Positions 52,972 to 61,686 are shown, counted from the stretch's first letter. The stretch: 64,000 nucleotides of DNA from Sva-07 sp963715825 (GCA_963715825.1 CAVQSI010000031.1:1-64000); one strand, 5' to 3'. Numbers and translations: made by a program. Notes: generated by a model from the letters alone, not told the origin.

Positions 52972-53788
52972 CTCGTCCTCGCGCACGCTGACCCCGGCGA
53001 TGGCCACAGTCGAGTCGAGGGTCGACGACCTCGCCGACACGGTCACGATCTCGCTGGCGATGCCCGACGAACTCGCCATGCCGCGGCCCGGCCAGTTCGC
53101 GATGCTCTGGGTGCCCGGCATCGGCGAGATCGCCATCTCCTACAGCGGCATCGGGCCCGGTCGACGGGTCGACCACACCATCCGCGCCGTCGGCGCCACC
53201 AGCTCCGCATTGTGCGATCGATCACCGGGCGACCTGATCGGCGTGCGCGGTCCGTTCGGTCGGGGATGGCAACTCGACGCGCTGTCCGGCGCCGACGTGG
53301 TGATCATCGCCGGGGGGCTCGGCCTTGCTCCGCTGCGACCGGTGATCGAAGCTGCCGCCGCCGGCAACCTGGCCGCCCGCTCGGTGCAGCTGCTCGTCGG
53401 TGCACGAAGCCCCGACGCGATCGCCTACGCCGACCAGATCGACGAGCGCTGGCAGAGCCTTCGGCCCAGGGTGACCGTCGACCGCGCCGACACGTCGTGG
53501 ACCGGCCCGGTCGGTCCGCTGCACGTCGGCCTCGCCGACCGATTCGAGCGCCCCGCAGAGATCGCCGCACTGGTCTGCGGTCCGGAGATCATGATGCAGG
53601 TGCTGAGCCGCCAGCTCGTCCTCGCCGGGGTCCCCAGCAGCCGCATCCAGGTCTCGCTCGAACGCAACATGCAGTGCGGGTTCGGACAGTGCGGTCACTG
53701 CCAGCTCGGCGCGCTGTTCACCTGCGTCGACGGGCCGGTCGTCGACTGGGCCACCGCCGCTCCATTGCTCGCGGTACGGGAGCGATGA
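52961..53788 (+). CDS. hydG: FAD/NAD(P)-binding 2Fe-2S subunit of group 3b hydrogenase (gamma)
   Basis: Ferredoxin-reductase-type protein of 275 residues. PRPGQFAMLWVPGIGEIAISYSG binds FAD, DVVIIAGGLGLAPLRPVIEA is the NAD(P) site, and ERNMQCGFGQCGHCQLGALFTC holds the four Cys of a 2Fe-2S cluster as in dihydroorotate dehydrogenase electron-transfer subunits. It links the hydrogenase to NAD(P)(H). ATG overlaps the previous stop. Confidence 0.9.
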   Translation: MRADSSSRTLTPAMATVESRVDDLADTVTISLAMPDELAMPRPGQFAMLWVPGIGEIAISYSGIGPGRRVDHTIRAVGATSSALCDRSPGDLIGVRGPFGRGWQLDALSGADVVIIAGGLGLAPLRPVIEAAAAGNLAARSVQLLVGARSPDAIAYADQIDERWQSLRPRVTVDRADTSWTGPVGPLHVGLADRFERPAEIAALVCGPEIMMQVLSRQLVLAGVPSSRIQVSLERNMQCGFGQCGHCQLGALFTCVDGPVVDWATAAPLLAVRER

Positions 53789-53789
53789 G

Positions 53790-54602
53790 ATGAGCGACCT
53801 GGTGACCTCATCCACCGGCCGCCCCCGCGTCGCCGTCTGGAAGTTCTCCAGCTGCGACGGGTGCCAGTTGACGCTGCTCGACTGCGAGGACGAACTGCTG
53901 GCGTTGACCGAGGTCGTCGACCTCGTCCACTTCCTCGAGGCCGGACCATCGGGCGACGACGGCCCGTTCGACCTGTCGCTCGTCGAAGGATCGATCTCGA
54001 CACCCGAGGAGATCGACCGGATCCACCATGTTCGCGACGTCTCACGTCATCTCGTGACCATCGGCGCGTGCGCCACCGCCGGAGGCATCCAGGCCCTGCG
54101 CAACTTCGGTGACGTCGACGAACTCCTGCGGATCGTCTACGCCCGACCCGACTTCCTCTCGACCCTGGCGACCGTGTCGCCGATCAGCGAACACGTTCCC
54201 GTCGACTTCGAGTTGCGCGGTTGCCCGATCGACAAAGGCCAGCTCCTCGAGGTGATCTCGGCGTTCGTCGTCGGCCGTCGACCCGACGTGCCGAGCCACG
54301 ACGTGTGCTTCGAGTGCAAGGCCGCCGGATCGGTCTGCGTGCTGGTCGCCGGCGACACGCCGTGTCTCGGGCCGGTCACCCACGCCGGTTGCGGGGCGCT
54401 GTGCCCGCGCTTCGGTCGCGGTTGCTACGGGTGCTTCGGCCCGATGGACTCCGCCCGACCGGAACCGCTGATCGCCACCCTGCGGGCACGCGGCGTGAGC
54501 GAGGCGGAGCTGACCCGCCTCTTCCACACGTTCAACGCGTGGTCCGAACCGTTCCGGGACCAGCCAGGCCCGGTGCCCGTCGAGATCGGAGCAACACGAT
54601 GA
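53790..54602 (+). CDS. hydD: small subunit of group 3b [NiFe]-hydrogenase (delta)
   Basis: Protein of 270 residues of the NuoB/hydrogenase-small-subunit type. Proximal-cluster Cys lie in FSSCDGCQLTLLDC, IGACATAGGIQALRN and RGCPIDKGQLLEV; further Cys-rich segments FECKAAGSVCVL, CLGPVTHAGCGALCP and GRGCYGCFGP supply the extra Fe-S clusters. No twin-arginine signal, so the enzyme is cytoplasmic, as group 3b enzymes are. ATGA-type overlap with the large subunit. Confidence 0.92.
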   Translation: MSDLVTSSTGRPRVAVWKFSSCDGCQLTLLDCEDELLALTEVVDLVHFLEAGPSGDDGPFDLSLVEGSISTPEEIDRIHHVRDVSRHLVTIGACATAGGIQALRNFGDVDELLRIVYARPDFLSTLATVSPISEHVPVDFELRGCPIDKGQLLEVISAFVVGRRPDVPSHDVCFECKAAGSVCVLVAGDTPCLGPVTHAGCGALCPRFGRGCYGCFGPMDSARPEPLIATLRARGVSEAELTRLFHTFNAWSEPFRDQPGPVPVEIGATR

Positions 54603-55954
54603 CCCACCGTGCCGGAGCCGGGCCGCTCGCCACCGGCCCACTCGACACCGGGCCACTCAACACCGGGGCACTCACCCGCGTCGAGGGCGAGGGAGCGATG
54701 CACGTCGAGATCGTCGACGGCCGCCTCGTCGGGGTGACGTTGCAGATCTACGAGCCACCGCGGTTCTACGAGGGGTTCCTGCGCGGTCGTGGCCACACCG
54801 AACCGCCCGACATCACCGCACGCATCTGCGGCATCTGCCCCGTCGCCTATCAGATGTCGGCATGTCTGGCGATCGAGCAGGCGTGCGGTGTCGAGGTCAC
54901 CGACGGCATCGCCGAGCTGCGCCGACTGCTCTACTGCGGCGAGTGGATCGAGAGCCACACGCTGCACATCCACATGCTGCACGCACCCGACTTCCTCGGT
55001 GTCGACAGCGTCGTCGGTCTCGTCGCGCTCGACCGGGCGGCGGTGGAGCGTGGGCTCGAACTGAAGAAGATCGGCAACGAACTGCTCGAACTGATCGGCG
55101 GCCGCGCGATCCATCCGGTGAACGTGCGGGTGGGCGGCTTCTACCGCCCGCCGAGCCGCGAGGCGTTGCGAGCGTTCCGGCCGCGGCTCGCCCGAGCGCT
55201 CGAGTTGGCGGTCGACGTGTGCGAGTGGGTCGCCGGCTTCGAGTTCCCCGAGCTCGACACCGACCACGAACTCGTCGCGCTCGACGACGGCGACCACTAC
55301 CCGGTGTTCGGCGATCGGATCGTGTCCGATCGCGGCCTCGACATCGCGGTCGACGAGTTCGCGAGCCACGTCGAGGAGTTCCAGGTGTCGCACTCGACGG
55401 CGAAGCACGCTCGGCTCCTCTCGCGAGGCAACTACCTCGTCGGCCCGCTCGCCCGCTACCGCCTGGCCCGCGAGAAGCTCCTGCCGGCGGCCGCCGGTGC
55501 GGCGACTGCCGCCGGTCTGGGCGACACGTGCCCCAATCCGTTCCGCAGCATCGTCGTACGTGCGGTCGAGGTGGTCCACGCCTGCGAGGAGGCGCTGCGC
55601 ATCACCGACGGCATGATCGACGCCAGCATCGACGTCGATCCCGGATCGGTCGAGGTGCCCGCCCGCGCTGGCACCGGCCATGGCGCCACCGAGGCCCCGC
55701 GGGGCCTGCTGTACCACCGCTACACGCTCGACGATGCGGGGACGATCACCGACGCCGAGATCGTCCCGCCGACGTCGCAGAACCAGCCCACGATCGAGCA
55801 CGACCTCTTCCACTTCGTCGAGTCACGCCTCGACATGGCCGACGACGAACTGGCCCGAGCCGCCGAGGTCACGATCCGGAATCACGATCCGTGCATCTCG
55901 TGCGCGACCCACTTCCTCGACCTCACCGTCGATCGCCGCGGAGCGACACCATGA
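54599..55954 (+). CDS. hydA: large catalytic subunit of group 3b [NiFe]-hydrogenase (alpha)
   Basis: Protein of 451 residues. Nickel-iron ligands: TARICGICPVAYQMS (L1, two Cys) and RNHDPCISCATHFLDLTVDR (L2, two Cys). LTRVEGEGAMHVEIVDGRL is the family opening and GGRAIHPVNVRVGGFYRPPS a conserved middle block. A C-terminal tail follows the His of L2 and should be removed by the protease encoded next. Group 3b enzymes reversibly couple H2 to NADP; actinobacterial forms often work in redox balancing or fermentation. Confidence 0.95.
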   Translation: MTHRAGAGPLATGPLDTGPLNTGALTRVEGEGAMHVEIVDGRLVGVTLQIYEPPRFYEGFLRGRGHTEPPDITARICGICPVAYQMSACLAIEQACGVEVTDGIAELRRLLYCGEWIESHTLHIHMLHAPDFLGVDSVVGLVALDRAAVERGLELKKIGNELLELIGGRAIHPVNVRVGGFYRPPSREALRAFRPRLARALELAVDVCEWVAGFEFPELDTDHELVALDDGDHYPVFGDRIVSDRGLDIAVDEFASHVEEFQVSHSTAKHARLLSRGNYLVGPLARYRLAREKLLPAAAGAATAAGLGDTCPNPFRSIVVRAVEVVHACEEALRITDGMIDASIDVDPGSVEVPARAGTGHGATEAPRGLLYHRYTLDDAGTITDAEIVPPTSQNQPTIEHDLFHFVESRLDMADDELARAAEVTIRNHDPCISCATHFLDLTVDRRGATP

Positions 55955-56439
55955 GATCGCTCGTGATCGGCGTGGGCAACCGGTGGCGCGGCGACGACGG
56001 CATCGGTCCGAGAACGATCGAGGCGCTCGCCGCGTTGGGTGCAGACGGCCCGGACGCCGAGCTGCTCACGCTCGACGGCGAGCCGGGCCGGTTGGTCGAC
56101 GCCTGGCACGACCGCTCGCAGGTGGTGGTCGTCGATGCGATCGTCGCCGGCGAGGCGCCGGGAACGATCCACTGCATTGCCGCGCATCCAGGCACCGGAC
56201 CCAACCGGCTCGACGGGTGCCGTGCGGCGGCGAGCTCGCACGGCAACGGCATCGTTGCGGCGATCGCCCTCGGCCGAGCGCTCGACCGTCTACCCGAGCA
56301 ACTGGTGGTGCTCGGTGTCGAGCCGTGCCGACTCGACCACGGCGACGCATTGTCGCCGGAGGTCGACGCGGCGATCGGCACGGTCACCGAGCTCATCACC
56401 CACTTCGTCAACGAGGATGTGGACTCGCCATGTGCCTGA
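55951..56439 (+). CDS. hydrogenase maturation protease
   Basis: Protein of 162 residues of the HyaD/HoxW family: SLVIGVGNRWRGDDGIGPRTIEAL contains the nickel-binding Asp/Glu region (GNxxRGDDGxG), VVVVDAIVAGEAPGTIH the second acidic site, and ASSHGNGIVAAIALG the conserved His. It should trim the C-terminus of the large subunit after nickel insertion. Overlaps the hydA stop and the hypC start. Confidence 0.9.
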   Translation: MRSLVIGVGNRWRGDDGIGPRTIEALAALGADGPDAELLTLDGEPGRLVDAWHDRSQVVVVDAIVAGEAPGTIHCIAAHPGTGPNRLDGCRAAASSHGNGIVAAIALGRALDRLPEQLVVLGVEPCRLDHGDALSPEVDAAIGTVTELITHFVNEDVDSPCA

Positions 56440-56693
56440 GCGATCTCGGTCGCGTCGTCGGCGTCGACGAGGCGCGCCACAGCGCGAGGGTCGACCTCGG
56501 TGATCGCGTCATCGAGGTGTCGACGGTGACGCTCGGGCTCGACGGCCCGCAGGCCGCAGTCGGCGACTGGCTCGTCGTCCACACCGGATTCGCCGTCGAA
56601 CGACTCACCGTCGAAGCGGCCGCCGACATCCAGCACGCGCGACGCGTGCTCGCCCCGTCGACGACCGAACCCACCCGAGAGGAGCGACCATGA
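56430..56693 (+). CDS. hypC: HypC/HybG-type hydrogenase assembly chaperone
   Basis: Protein of 87 residues starting MCLSDLGRVVGV, with the catalytic Cys at position 2, then ARVDLGDRVIEVSTVTLGL and VGDWLVVHTGFAVERL, as in HypC. It hands Fe(CN)2CO to the large subunit. The other hyp genes (A, B, D, E, F) are not in this window. Confidence 0.9.
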   Translation: MCLSDLGRVVGVDEARHSARVDLGDRVIEVSTVTLGLDGPQAAVGDWLVVHTGFAVERLTVEAAADIQHARRVLAPSTTEPTREERP

Positions 56694-57676
56694 CCAGCAC
56701 CACCGAGCAGTCGGCCACGTCGCAGCCGCGCGCATCCGACGTCCGCAACACCGGCCTCGCCCTCGCGGGCGTGACCGCCGTCGTGTCCGGGGTCTCGGTC
56801 TTCGTGAACGGCTACGGCGTGGCCCGCTTCGACGACCCCACCACCTACACCACCGCCAAGAACCTCGTCACCGCCGTCGTGCTGATGGCGGTCCTCGTCA
56901 CGCTGCGTCACCGACGTTCGACCGACACTGCAACGACGCCTCCGACCGCGAGCGCGACGACCCGCCGCCCCCGCGACACCGCACTCCTCGGCATGATCGC
57001 CGTCATCGGCGGCAGCGTGCCGTTCGTGCTCTTCTTCGAGGGGCTGGCCAGGGTGTCGTCGAGCGACGCCGCGTTCATCCACAAGACGCTGGTCGCCTGG
57101 GTGGCGATCCTGGCGGTGGCGTTCCTCGCTGAACGCATCACGGTGTGGCATGTGTCTGCGATCGGCCTGATCCTGCTCGGCTACGCCCAGCTGGCCGGAG
57201 GTGTCGGACTCCCGGAGGTCGGCACCGGCGAAGCGCTGATCCTGGCCGCCACGCTGTGCTGGTCGGTCGAGGTCGTGCTCTCCCGGTCGCTGCTGCGGCG
57301 CGGCATGCCCCCGACCGTCGTCAGCACGTGGCGCATGGCCGGCGGCATCGTGCTCCTGCTCGCCTGGGCGATCGTCCGCGGCGCGCTCGGCGACCTGGTC
57401 GTGCTGTCGGCGACGCAATGGGCATGGGCGGTGCTCACCGGGCTGTTCCTGACCGCGTACGTGGTCAGCTGGCACCACGCGCTCGCACGGGCACCGGCGG
57501 TCGATGTGACCGCGGTGCTCAGCATCGGTGCCGTGATCACCGCGATGCTGAACGCGGGCGCTCGCGGCGCGGTCATCGAGCCGGTCGGGCTGATCCTGCT
57601 GCTCGCCGGCGGACTGCTCGTCGCGTGGGCGTCGATCGTCGGGCGCCGGACACCCCAGCAGTTGGCGGCGTCGTGA
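56690..57676 (+). CDS. EamA/DMT-family transporter
   Basis: Membrane protein of 328 residues with about ten helices in two EamA repeats (GLALAGVTAVVSGVSVFVNG, LLGMIAVIGGSVPFVLFFEG, LILAATLCWSVEVVLSRSLL, ALARAPAVDVTAVLSIGAVI). The start overlaps hypC (ATGA). Its place inside a hydrogenase operon is notable: nickel or a metabolite could be the cargo, but nothing in the sequence shows it. Confidence 0.82.
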   Translation: MTSTTEQSATSQPRASDVRNTGLALAGVTAVVSGVSVFVNGYGVARFDDPTTYTTAKNLVTAVVLMAVLVTLRHRRSTDTATTPPTASATTRRPRDTALLGMIAVIGGSVPFVLFFEGLARVSSSDAAFIHKTLVAWVAILAVAFLAERITVWHVSAIGLILLGYAQLAGGVGLPEVGTGEALILAATLCWSVEVVLSRSLLRRGMPPTVVSTWRMAGGIVLLLAWAIVRGALGDLVVLSATQWAWAVLTGLFLTAYVVSWHHALARAPAVDVTAVLSIGAVITAMLNAGARGAVIEPVGLILLLAGGLLVAWASIVGRRTPQQLAAS

Positions 57677-58428
57677 GCGTCGAGGGCGCCGTCCGGTTCG
57701 CCCGCTTCGCGGTGCCGCCCAACCAGCGCGGCTACTGCGGCCCCGCCCGCGAGGGCGAGCTCGCCGCCTACCGGGCCGAGGAGCTGCGCGTCGATGCGGG
57801 GCTGCACGAGTTGGCCTCCGGGTTCGAGGGCGCCTGGCCCTACCTCGAGTTGCTCGCCGGGGCGGCCGGCGTCGACGACCCGCTCGACGATCGAGTCGTA
57901 CAGGCCTACTGGATCGGCAACGACCTGTGCTCGCGGGTGACGCACAACGACTGGGGCTGGCACCTCGTCGATCGGTTCGGCTCCCGCGCCGGCGGCGACG
58001 TCGATCGGCTCACCGGCCGAGTGGGCCACGGCGCGGTGCCGCACCACTCGTTCCACGTGTTCTGCGTGTATCCCTGGGTGGGTCTGCTGCGCGAGGGGCT
58101 CGGCGGTGTCGAGCCGCTGCGAATCCTGCGTCAGTGTCACGTCAGCTGGGCCACCGTGGTGGGCCACAGCGGCGACGATCTGCTCGTCGAGGGCCCCGAG
58201 CTGACCTGGGACGGCCACGCCCTCGCCCTCGGTGGCACCGAGCGGCGCCTTGCCTGGCTCGACCCGCGTCTCGTCCGCCTCGGACGCGACATCGACGTGG
58301 GCTCGGTCGTCGCGATCCACTGGAACGAAGTCGTCGATGCACTCGACCAGCGTCAGCAGCGCTGGCTCGAACGACTCACCCGCGGACAGATCGACGTCGC
58401 CAACGATGTCGGTGTCCCCGTGCTCTGA
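57673..58428 (+). CDS. uncharacterised hydrogenase-associated protein (DUF6390-like)
   Basis: Protein of 251 residues, coupled by GTGA to the transporter gene. FARFAVPPNQRGYCGPAREG, VVQAYWIGNDLCSRVTHNDW, GAVPHHSFHVFCVYPWVGLL, and LRQCHVSWATVVGHSGDDLL are rich in His, Cys and Trp, suggesting a metal or redox role. I recall similar proteins beside group 3b hydrogenases but no known function. It ends the operon. Confidence 0.65.
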   Translation: MSVEGAVRFARFAVPPNQRGYCGPAREGELAAYRAEELRVDAGLHELASGFEGAWPYLELLAGAAGVDDPLDDRVVQAYWIGNDLCSRVTHNDWGWHLVDRFGSRAGGDVDRLTGRVGHGAVPHHSFHVFCVYPWVGLLREGLGGVEPLRILRQCHVSWATVVGHSGDDLLVEGPELTWDGHALALGGTERRLAWLDPRLVRLGRDIDVGSVVAIHWNEVVDALDQRQQRWLERLTRGQIDVANDVGVPVL

Positions 58429-58467
58429 GCGCCGGCACCGATTGCGGCCAGCCCGTACGCTGTCGGC

Positions 58468-59544
58468 GTGACCCAACTGGCCGGGCAGCTGCGCGTGGTG
58501 ATGATCGTCATCGACGCGATGCCGCACCGACACGTCGGCCCGACGTCGACACCCAACCTGTGGCACCAGGCAACGTCCGGCGGGCGGGCGCCTCAGGGTG
58601 CGCTGTCGCTGCCGGTGTCGGTCACGTACGCCAACCATGCGGCGTTCATCACCGGCGCCGACCCGGCGACCACCGGAGTGCACGGCAACCACACCTGGAC
58701 CGACGACGGTTGGGTGCCGGCGCCGAAGCTGGGGCCGCGGGCGACGACGTTGTTCGAGCGCGTCGGTTCCGCCGGCGGTCGATCGGCGATGGTCGTCGGC
58801 GATCAGAAGCTGGTCGGCCAGATGGGAGGGTCGAGCGCCGATGCGTGTTGGCCGGCCGCCGGTCGCCTTCCCGAGGGCACCGACCGATGCCGCTTCGGCT
58901 ACGCCTCCGATGCTGCGGTGCTGGCAGCGCTCGACGACATCGACCTCGACGGGGACCTGGCCGTGATCCACCTCAACGAGCCGGACACCACCTCGCATCT
59001 CTACGGGCCCGACTCCCCCGAGGCGCTCGAGCAGTACCGGACCACCGATGCTGCATACGGCGAGGTGATCACCCGGCTCGCCGACGGGTGGAACAACACG
59101 CTGGTGCTGACGGTGTCGGATCACGACCAGGAGACGATCACCGACTTCACCCCGGTCGAACTCGCTGAGGCGCTCGCCGACGTCGACGGCGTCTCGGTCG
59201 CCAACGAGGGAACCGCCGCGCTGGTCCACCGGGCGAGTGGCAGCATCGACGACGACCGGCTGGTCGAACGGATCCGGTCGGTCGACGGCGTCGAGGCAGC
59301 GATCCCGCTCACGCCAGAGATCTGGATGGCGTGGACGGAACCGGGCCGTTCGTTCGGGGCCACACCGATTCCGATCCACGGCCAACACGGCAGCCCGCGG
59401 TGTCGTACGCAGCTGGCGATCGTGTCCGGCGGCGACGACCGCGTTGCCGCCGTGGCACGGCAGATCGAGGGCACCCAGCCATCGGTGCTCGACTGGGCGC
59501 CGATGATCGCTCGCCTCCTGCAGCTCGACGAGGCGCCGGCATGA
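58468..59544 (+). CDS. alkaline-phosphatase-superfamily phosphohydrolase (PhnA/NPP-like)
   Basis: Protein of 358 residues. RVVMIVIDAMPHRHVG holds the first metal Asp, SLPVSVTYANHAAFITGADP the catalytic Thr region, NEPDTTSHLYGPDSPEALEQ the Asp/His pair and TVSDHDQET the second Asp-His pair, as in nucleotide pyrophosphatase/phosphonoacetate hydrolase enzymes. No signal peptide. GTG start. First of three overlapping genes with an Fe/2-oxoglutarate oxygenase and an HD oxygenase, so a phosphonate or phosphoester substrate is likely. Confidence 0.8.
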   Translation: MTQLAGQLRVVMIVIDAMPHRHVGPTSTPNLWHQATSGGRAPQGALSLPVSVTYANHAAFITGADPATTGVHGNHTWTDDGWVPAPKLGPRATTLFERVGSAGGRSAMVVGDQKLVGQMGGSSADACWPAAGRLPEGTDRCRFGYASDAAVLAALDDIDLDGDLAVIHLNEPDTTSHLYGPDSPEALEQYRTTDAAYGEVITRLADGWNNTLVLTVSDHDQETITDFTPVELAEALADVDGVSVANEGTAALVHRASGSIDDDRLVERIRSVDGVEAAIPLTPEIWMAWTEPGRSFGATPIPIHGQHGSPRCRTQLAIVSGGDDRVAAVARQIEGTQPSVLDWAPMIARLLQLDEAPA

Positions 59545-60308
59545 GTGACGTCGACGTCGCAGCGTTCCGGCGCGACGGCTGGCTCGTCGTCGCAGGTGCG
59601 ATCGACGCAGCGACACTCGGCGAGCTCGATGCCGCCGTGACGCTGCTGCAGGGATCGGCCGACACCGGCGGACCGGGCCTGCACCACTTCGAGCAGACCG
59701 ACGCCGGCGCGGTGCTGGCGCGCAGCGAGGACTTCGTCGACGCCGACCCGGTGTTCGACGAGCTGCTCCGCCGCGGCATCGTCGTCGAGATCCTCGCCCA
59801 ACTGTTCGGCGAGGAGCCGGTGCTGTTCAAGGAGAAGATCAACTACAAGCAGCCGGGCGGTGGCGGCTTCGCCCCGCACCAGGACGCCGTGGCGTACCGC
59901 TTCGTCGACCACCACATCTCCTGCATGGTCCCGCTCGACCCGGCAACCCCGGCGAGCGGCTGCCTGTACGTGGCCCCCGGATTCGACGAAGGTCGACTCC
60001 CGACCGATCAACGCGGTCGGATCGAGGACGCAACCGCCGCACAGCTCGACTGGCGCGCCGTGCCGTTGGAGCCGGGCGACCTGCTGTTCTTCGACTCGTA
60101 CACACCGCACTACAGCGACACCAACACGACGCAGCGCCCACGACGCGCCGCGTACCTCACCTACAACGCGGCGTCGCTCGGCGACCACCGTGATCGCTAC
60201 TACGCCGACAAACGGGCCGAGTTCGAACGGGCCGGCGACGACTTCGACGGCGAGCGCGTCCGGATCAGCATCAGCGACGATTTCCTCGGCCGACCGGTGC
60301 AGCGGTGA
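59541..60308 (+). CDS. Fe(II)/2-oxoglutarate dioxygenase, PhnY/PhyH-like
   Basis: Phytanoyl-CoA-dioxygenase-family protein of 255 residues. Iron ligands are visible as H113-x-D115 in APHQDAVAYRF and H190 in FDSYTPHYSDTN; Arg in RPRRAAYLTYN should bind 2-oxoglutarate. LFKEKINYKQPGGGGFAPHQ is typical of small-substrate members such as PhnY and TmpA. In those systems the enzyme hydroxylates the carbon next to phosphorus and an HD oxygenase then cleaves the C-P bond. Overlaps both neighbours. Confidence 0.83.
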   Translation: MSDVDVAAFRRDGWLVVAGAIDAATLGELDAAVTLLQGSADTGGPGLHHFEQTDAGAVLARSEDFVDADPVFDELLRRGIVVEILAQLFGEEPVLFKEKINYKQPGGGGFAPHQDAVAYRFVDHHISCMVPLDPATPASGCLYVAPGFDEGRLPTDQRGRIEDATAAQLDWRAVPLEPGDLLFFDSYTPHYSDTNTTQRPRRAAYLTYNAASLGDHRDRYYADKRAEFERAGDDFDGERVRISISDDFLGRPVQR

Positions 60309-60847
60309 ACGACCTGCTCGCGCTCTACGCCTCGCCGGCCGCGCTGCGGATGTACGACGAGGCGGTCACCGAACTCGACCACGCGCTGCAGGCAGCGACG
60401 CTGGCGCGCTCGGACGGCGCCCCGGATCATCTCGTCGCTGCGGCGCTGCTGCACGATGTCGGCCATCTGGTGTCGGACGACAACGTGACCCTCGACGACG
60501 ATCTCGCCGACGACTTCCATCACGAACGCGTCGGTGCCGGCTACCTCGCACGCTGGTTCGGCCCGGAGGTCACGACGCCGGTTGCGCTGCACGTCGCGGC
60601 CAAGCGCTACCTGTGCACCGTCGAGGCGGGCTACCTCGACGCACTGTCACCGTCGTCGACGCGCAGCCTCGCACTCCAGGGCGGTCCGATGTCGGCCGAC
60701 GAGGTCGAGGCGTTCGAACAGCTGCCGCACCACGACGCCGCGGTGCAGGTTCGACGCTGGGACGACCGCGCCAAGATCGCCGGCCTCGAAGCCGGAGTCC
60801 TCGCCGATCATCACGAGCTGCTCGCCCGCCTCGCTCGCTCCACCTGA
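60305..60847 (+). CDS. HD-domain mixed-valence di-iron oxygenase, PhnZ/TmpB-like
   Basis: Protein of 180 residues. Putative iron ligands H26, H50-D51, H72, H96 and D153 have the same spacings (24, 22, 24, 57) as the PhnZ ligands I recall (H34, H58-D59, H80, H104, D161), and K100 matches its substrate Lys. The opening YDEAVTELDHALQAATLARS is the PhnZ-type replacement for a normal HD phosphohydrolase N-terminus. It should cleave an alpha-hydroxyphosphonate to phosphate. The start overlaps the dioxygenase stop. Confidence 0.85.
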   Translation: MNDLLALYASPAALRMYDEAVTELDHALQAATLARSDGAPDHLVAAALLHDVGHLVSDDNVTLDDDLADDFHHERVGAGYLARWFGPEVTTPVALHVAAKRYLCTVEAGYLDALSPSSTRSLALQGGPMSADEVEAFEQLPHHDAAVQVRRWDDRAKIAGLEAGVLADHHELLARLARST

Positions 60848-60870
60848 CCCCGCGCCCGCCGCGTGCGCCC

Positions 60871-60928
60871 CCACGTTTGCGTGCAGATTCGGGTGACCCG
60901 TCCCACCAGCAACCTCACACAAACGTGT
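60871..60928. repeat. dispersed palindromic intergenic repeat, copy 5
   Basis: ACGTTTGCGTGCAGATTCGG ... TCACACAAACGT around GGTGACCCGTCCCACC. The right arm is less well preserved. It lies between convergent genes. Confidence 0.72.
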
Positions 60929-60945
60929 TGGCTGACGGGGTTGCG

Positions 60946-61686
60946 TCAGGAGAGGTGGCGGCCGCAGTGGGGCCAGGGGCGGGCGCCGCGCTCGCTGTAG
61001 AGCGCGAGGGCCATGGTGTCCTGGTCGGCGGGCGATGCCGCGGCCGGATCGACGCCGACGAGGTCGGGCGCGTACCGCTCGGCCACCGAGTTCCACGTCG
61101 AGCGATCGAACTGGTAGGCGCCGCGGTACTTGCCGGTTCGGCTGGTGATCGCGTAGTTCCCGTTGGACTCGCACTGGCGCAACGCTTCCCACTCGCTCGG
61201 GTCGGGGCCCGGAGGCAGGATCGGCGTCGGCAGCGTGTCGATCGGCAGGCCGACGAACTCGGCGGCGTTGCGATGGGCTCGCTGCGTGGCGTGTGCGTAC
61301 CGACCGTCGGCGTCGAGCCCCAAGGTCTCCTGCAGCGCGGCGACTCGCGGGCTCTGTTCGTCCCATGTGTAGGTGTCGGCGAGGATCAGGATCACCGGGT
61401 CGACGATCGGTGCGGGCGCGGGCGTCGGTGCGGGGTCACCGACGGCACGGCGCTCGAGGTCGGCGACGAGGTCGGCGACGGCATCGGGGATCGTGACGGC
61501 CGGTCGCTGGGCGAGTCGCGGTTCGAGCGTGGCGGCGGCGTTCACCACCGGCTCGTCTGCGATCGCCCGGGCAACCAGCGGCGTGGCGCCGACCACGACG
61601 ACCGCCGCGATCAACGCGGCGGCGCGACGGATCGTCCGAGCGGGGACGTGGACACGCGAGCACTGGGGTTCGGGGTGGGGGGTCAT
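60946..61686 (-). CDS. secreted Rpf-like peptidoglycan lytic protein
   Basis: Protein of 246 residues. A basic N-terminus and signal helix (RTIRRAAALIAAVVVVGATP) lead to a Pro-rich region, a putative peptidoglycan-binding segment (RVAALQETLGLDADGRY) and a C-terminal Rpf/transglycosylase-like domain: WEALRQCESNGNYAITSRTG with the catalytic Glu after Cys, then YRGAYQFDRSTWNSVA and ADQDTMALALYSERGARPWP. Rpf proteins cleave peptidoglycan glycan and wake dormant cells. A good AAGGAG site fixes the ATG. Confidence 0.88.
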   Translation of the reverse strand: MTPHPEPQCSRVHVPARTIRRAAALIAAVVVVGATPLVARAIADEPVVNAAATLEPRLAQRPAVTIPDAVADLVADLERRAVGDPAPTPAPAPIVDPVILILADTYTWDEQSPRVAALQETLGLDADGRYAHATQRAHRNAAEFVGLPIDTLPTPILPPGPDPSEWEALRQCESNGNYAITSRTGKYRGAYQFDRSTWNSVAERYAPDLVGVDPAAASPADQDTMALALYSERGARPWPHCGRHLS

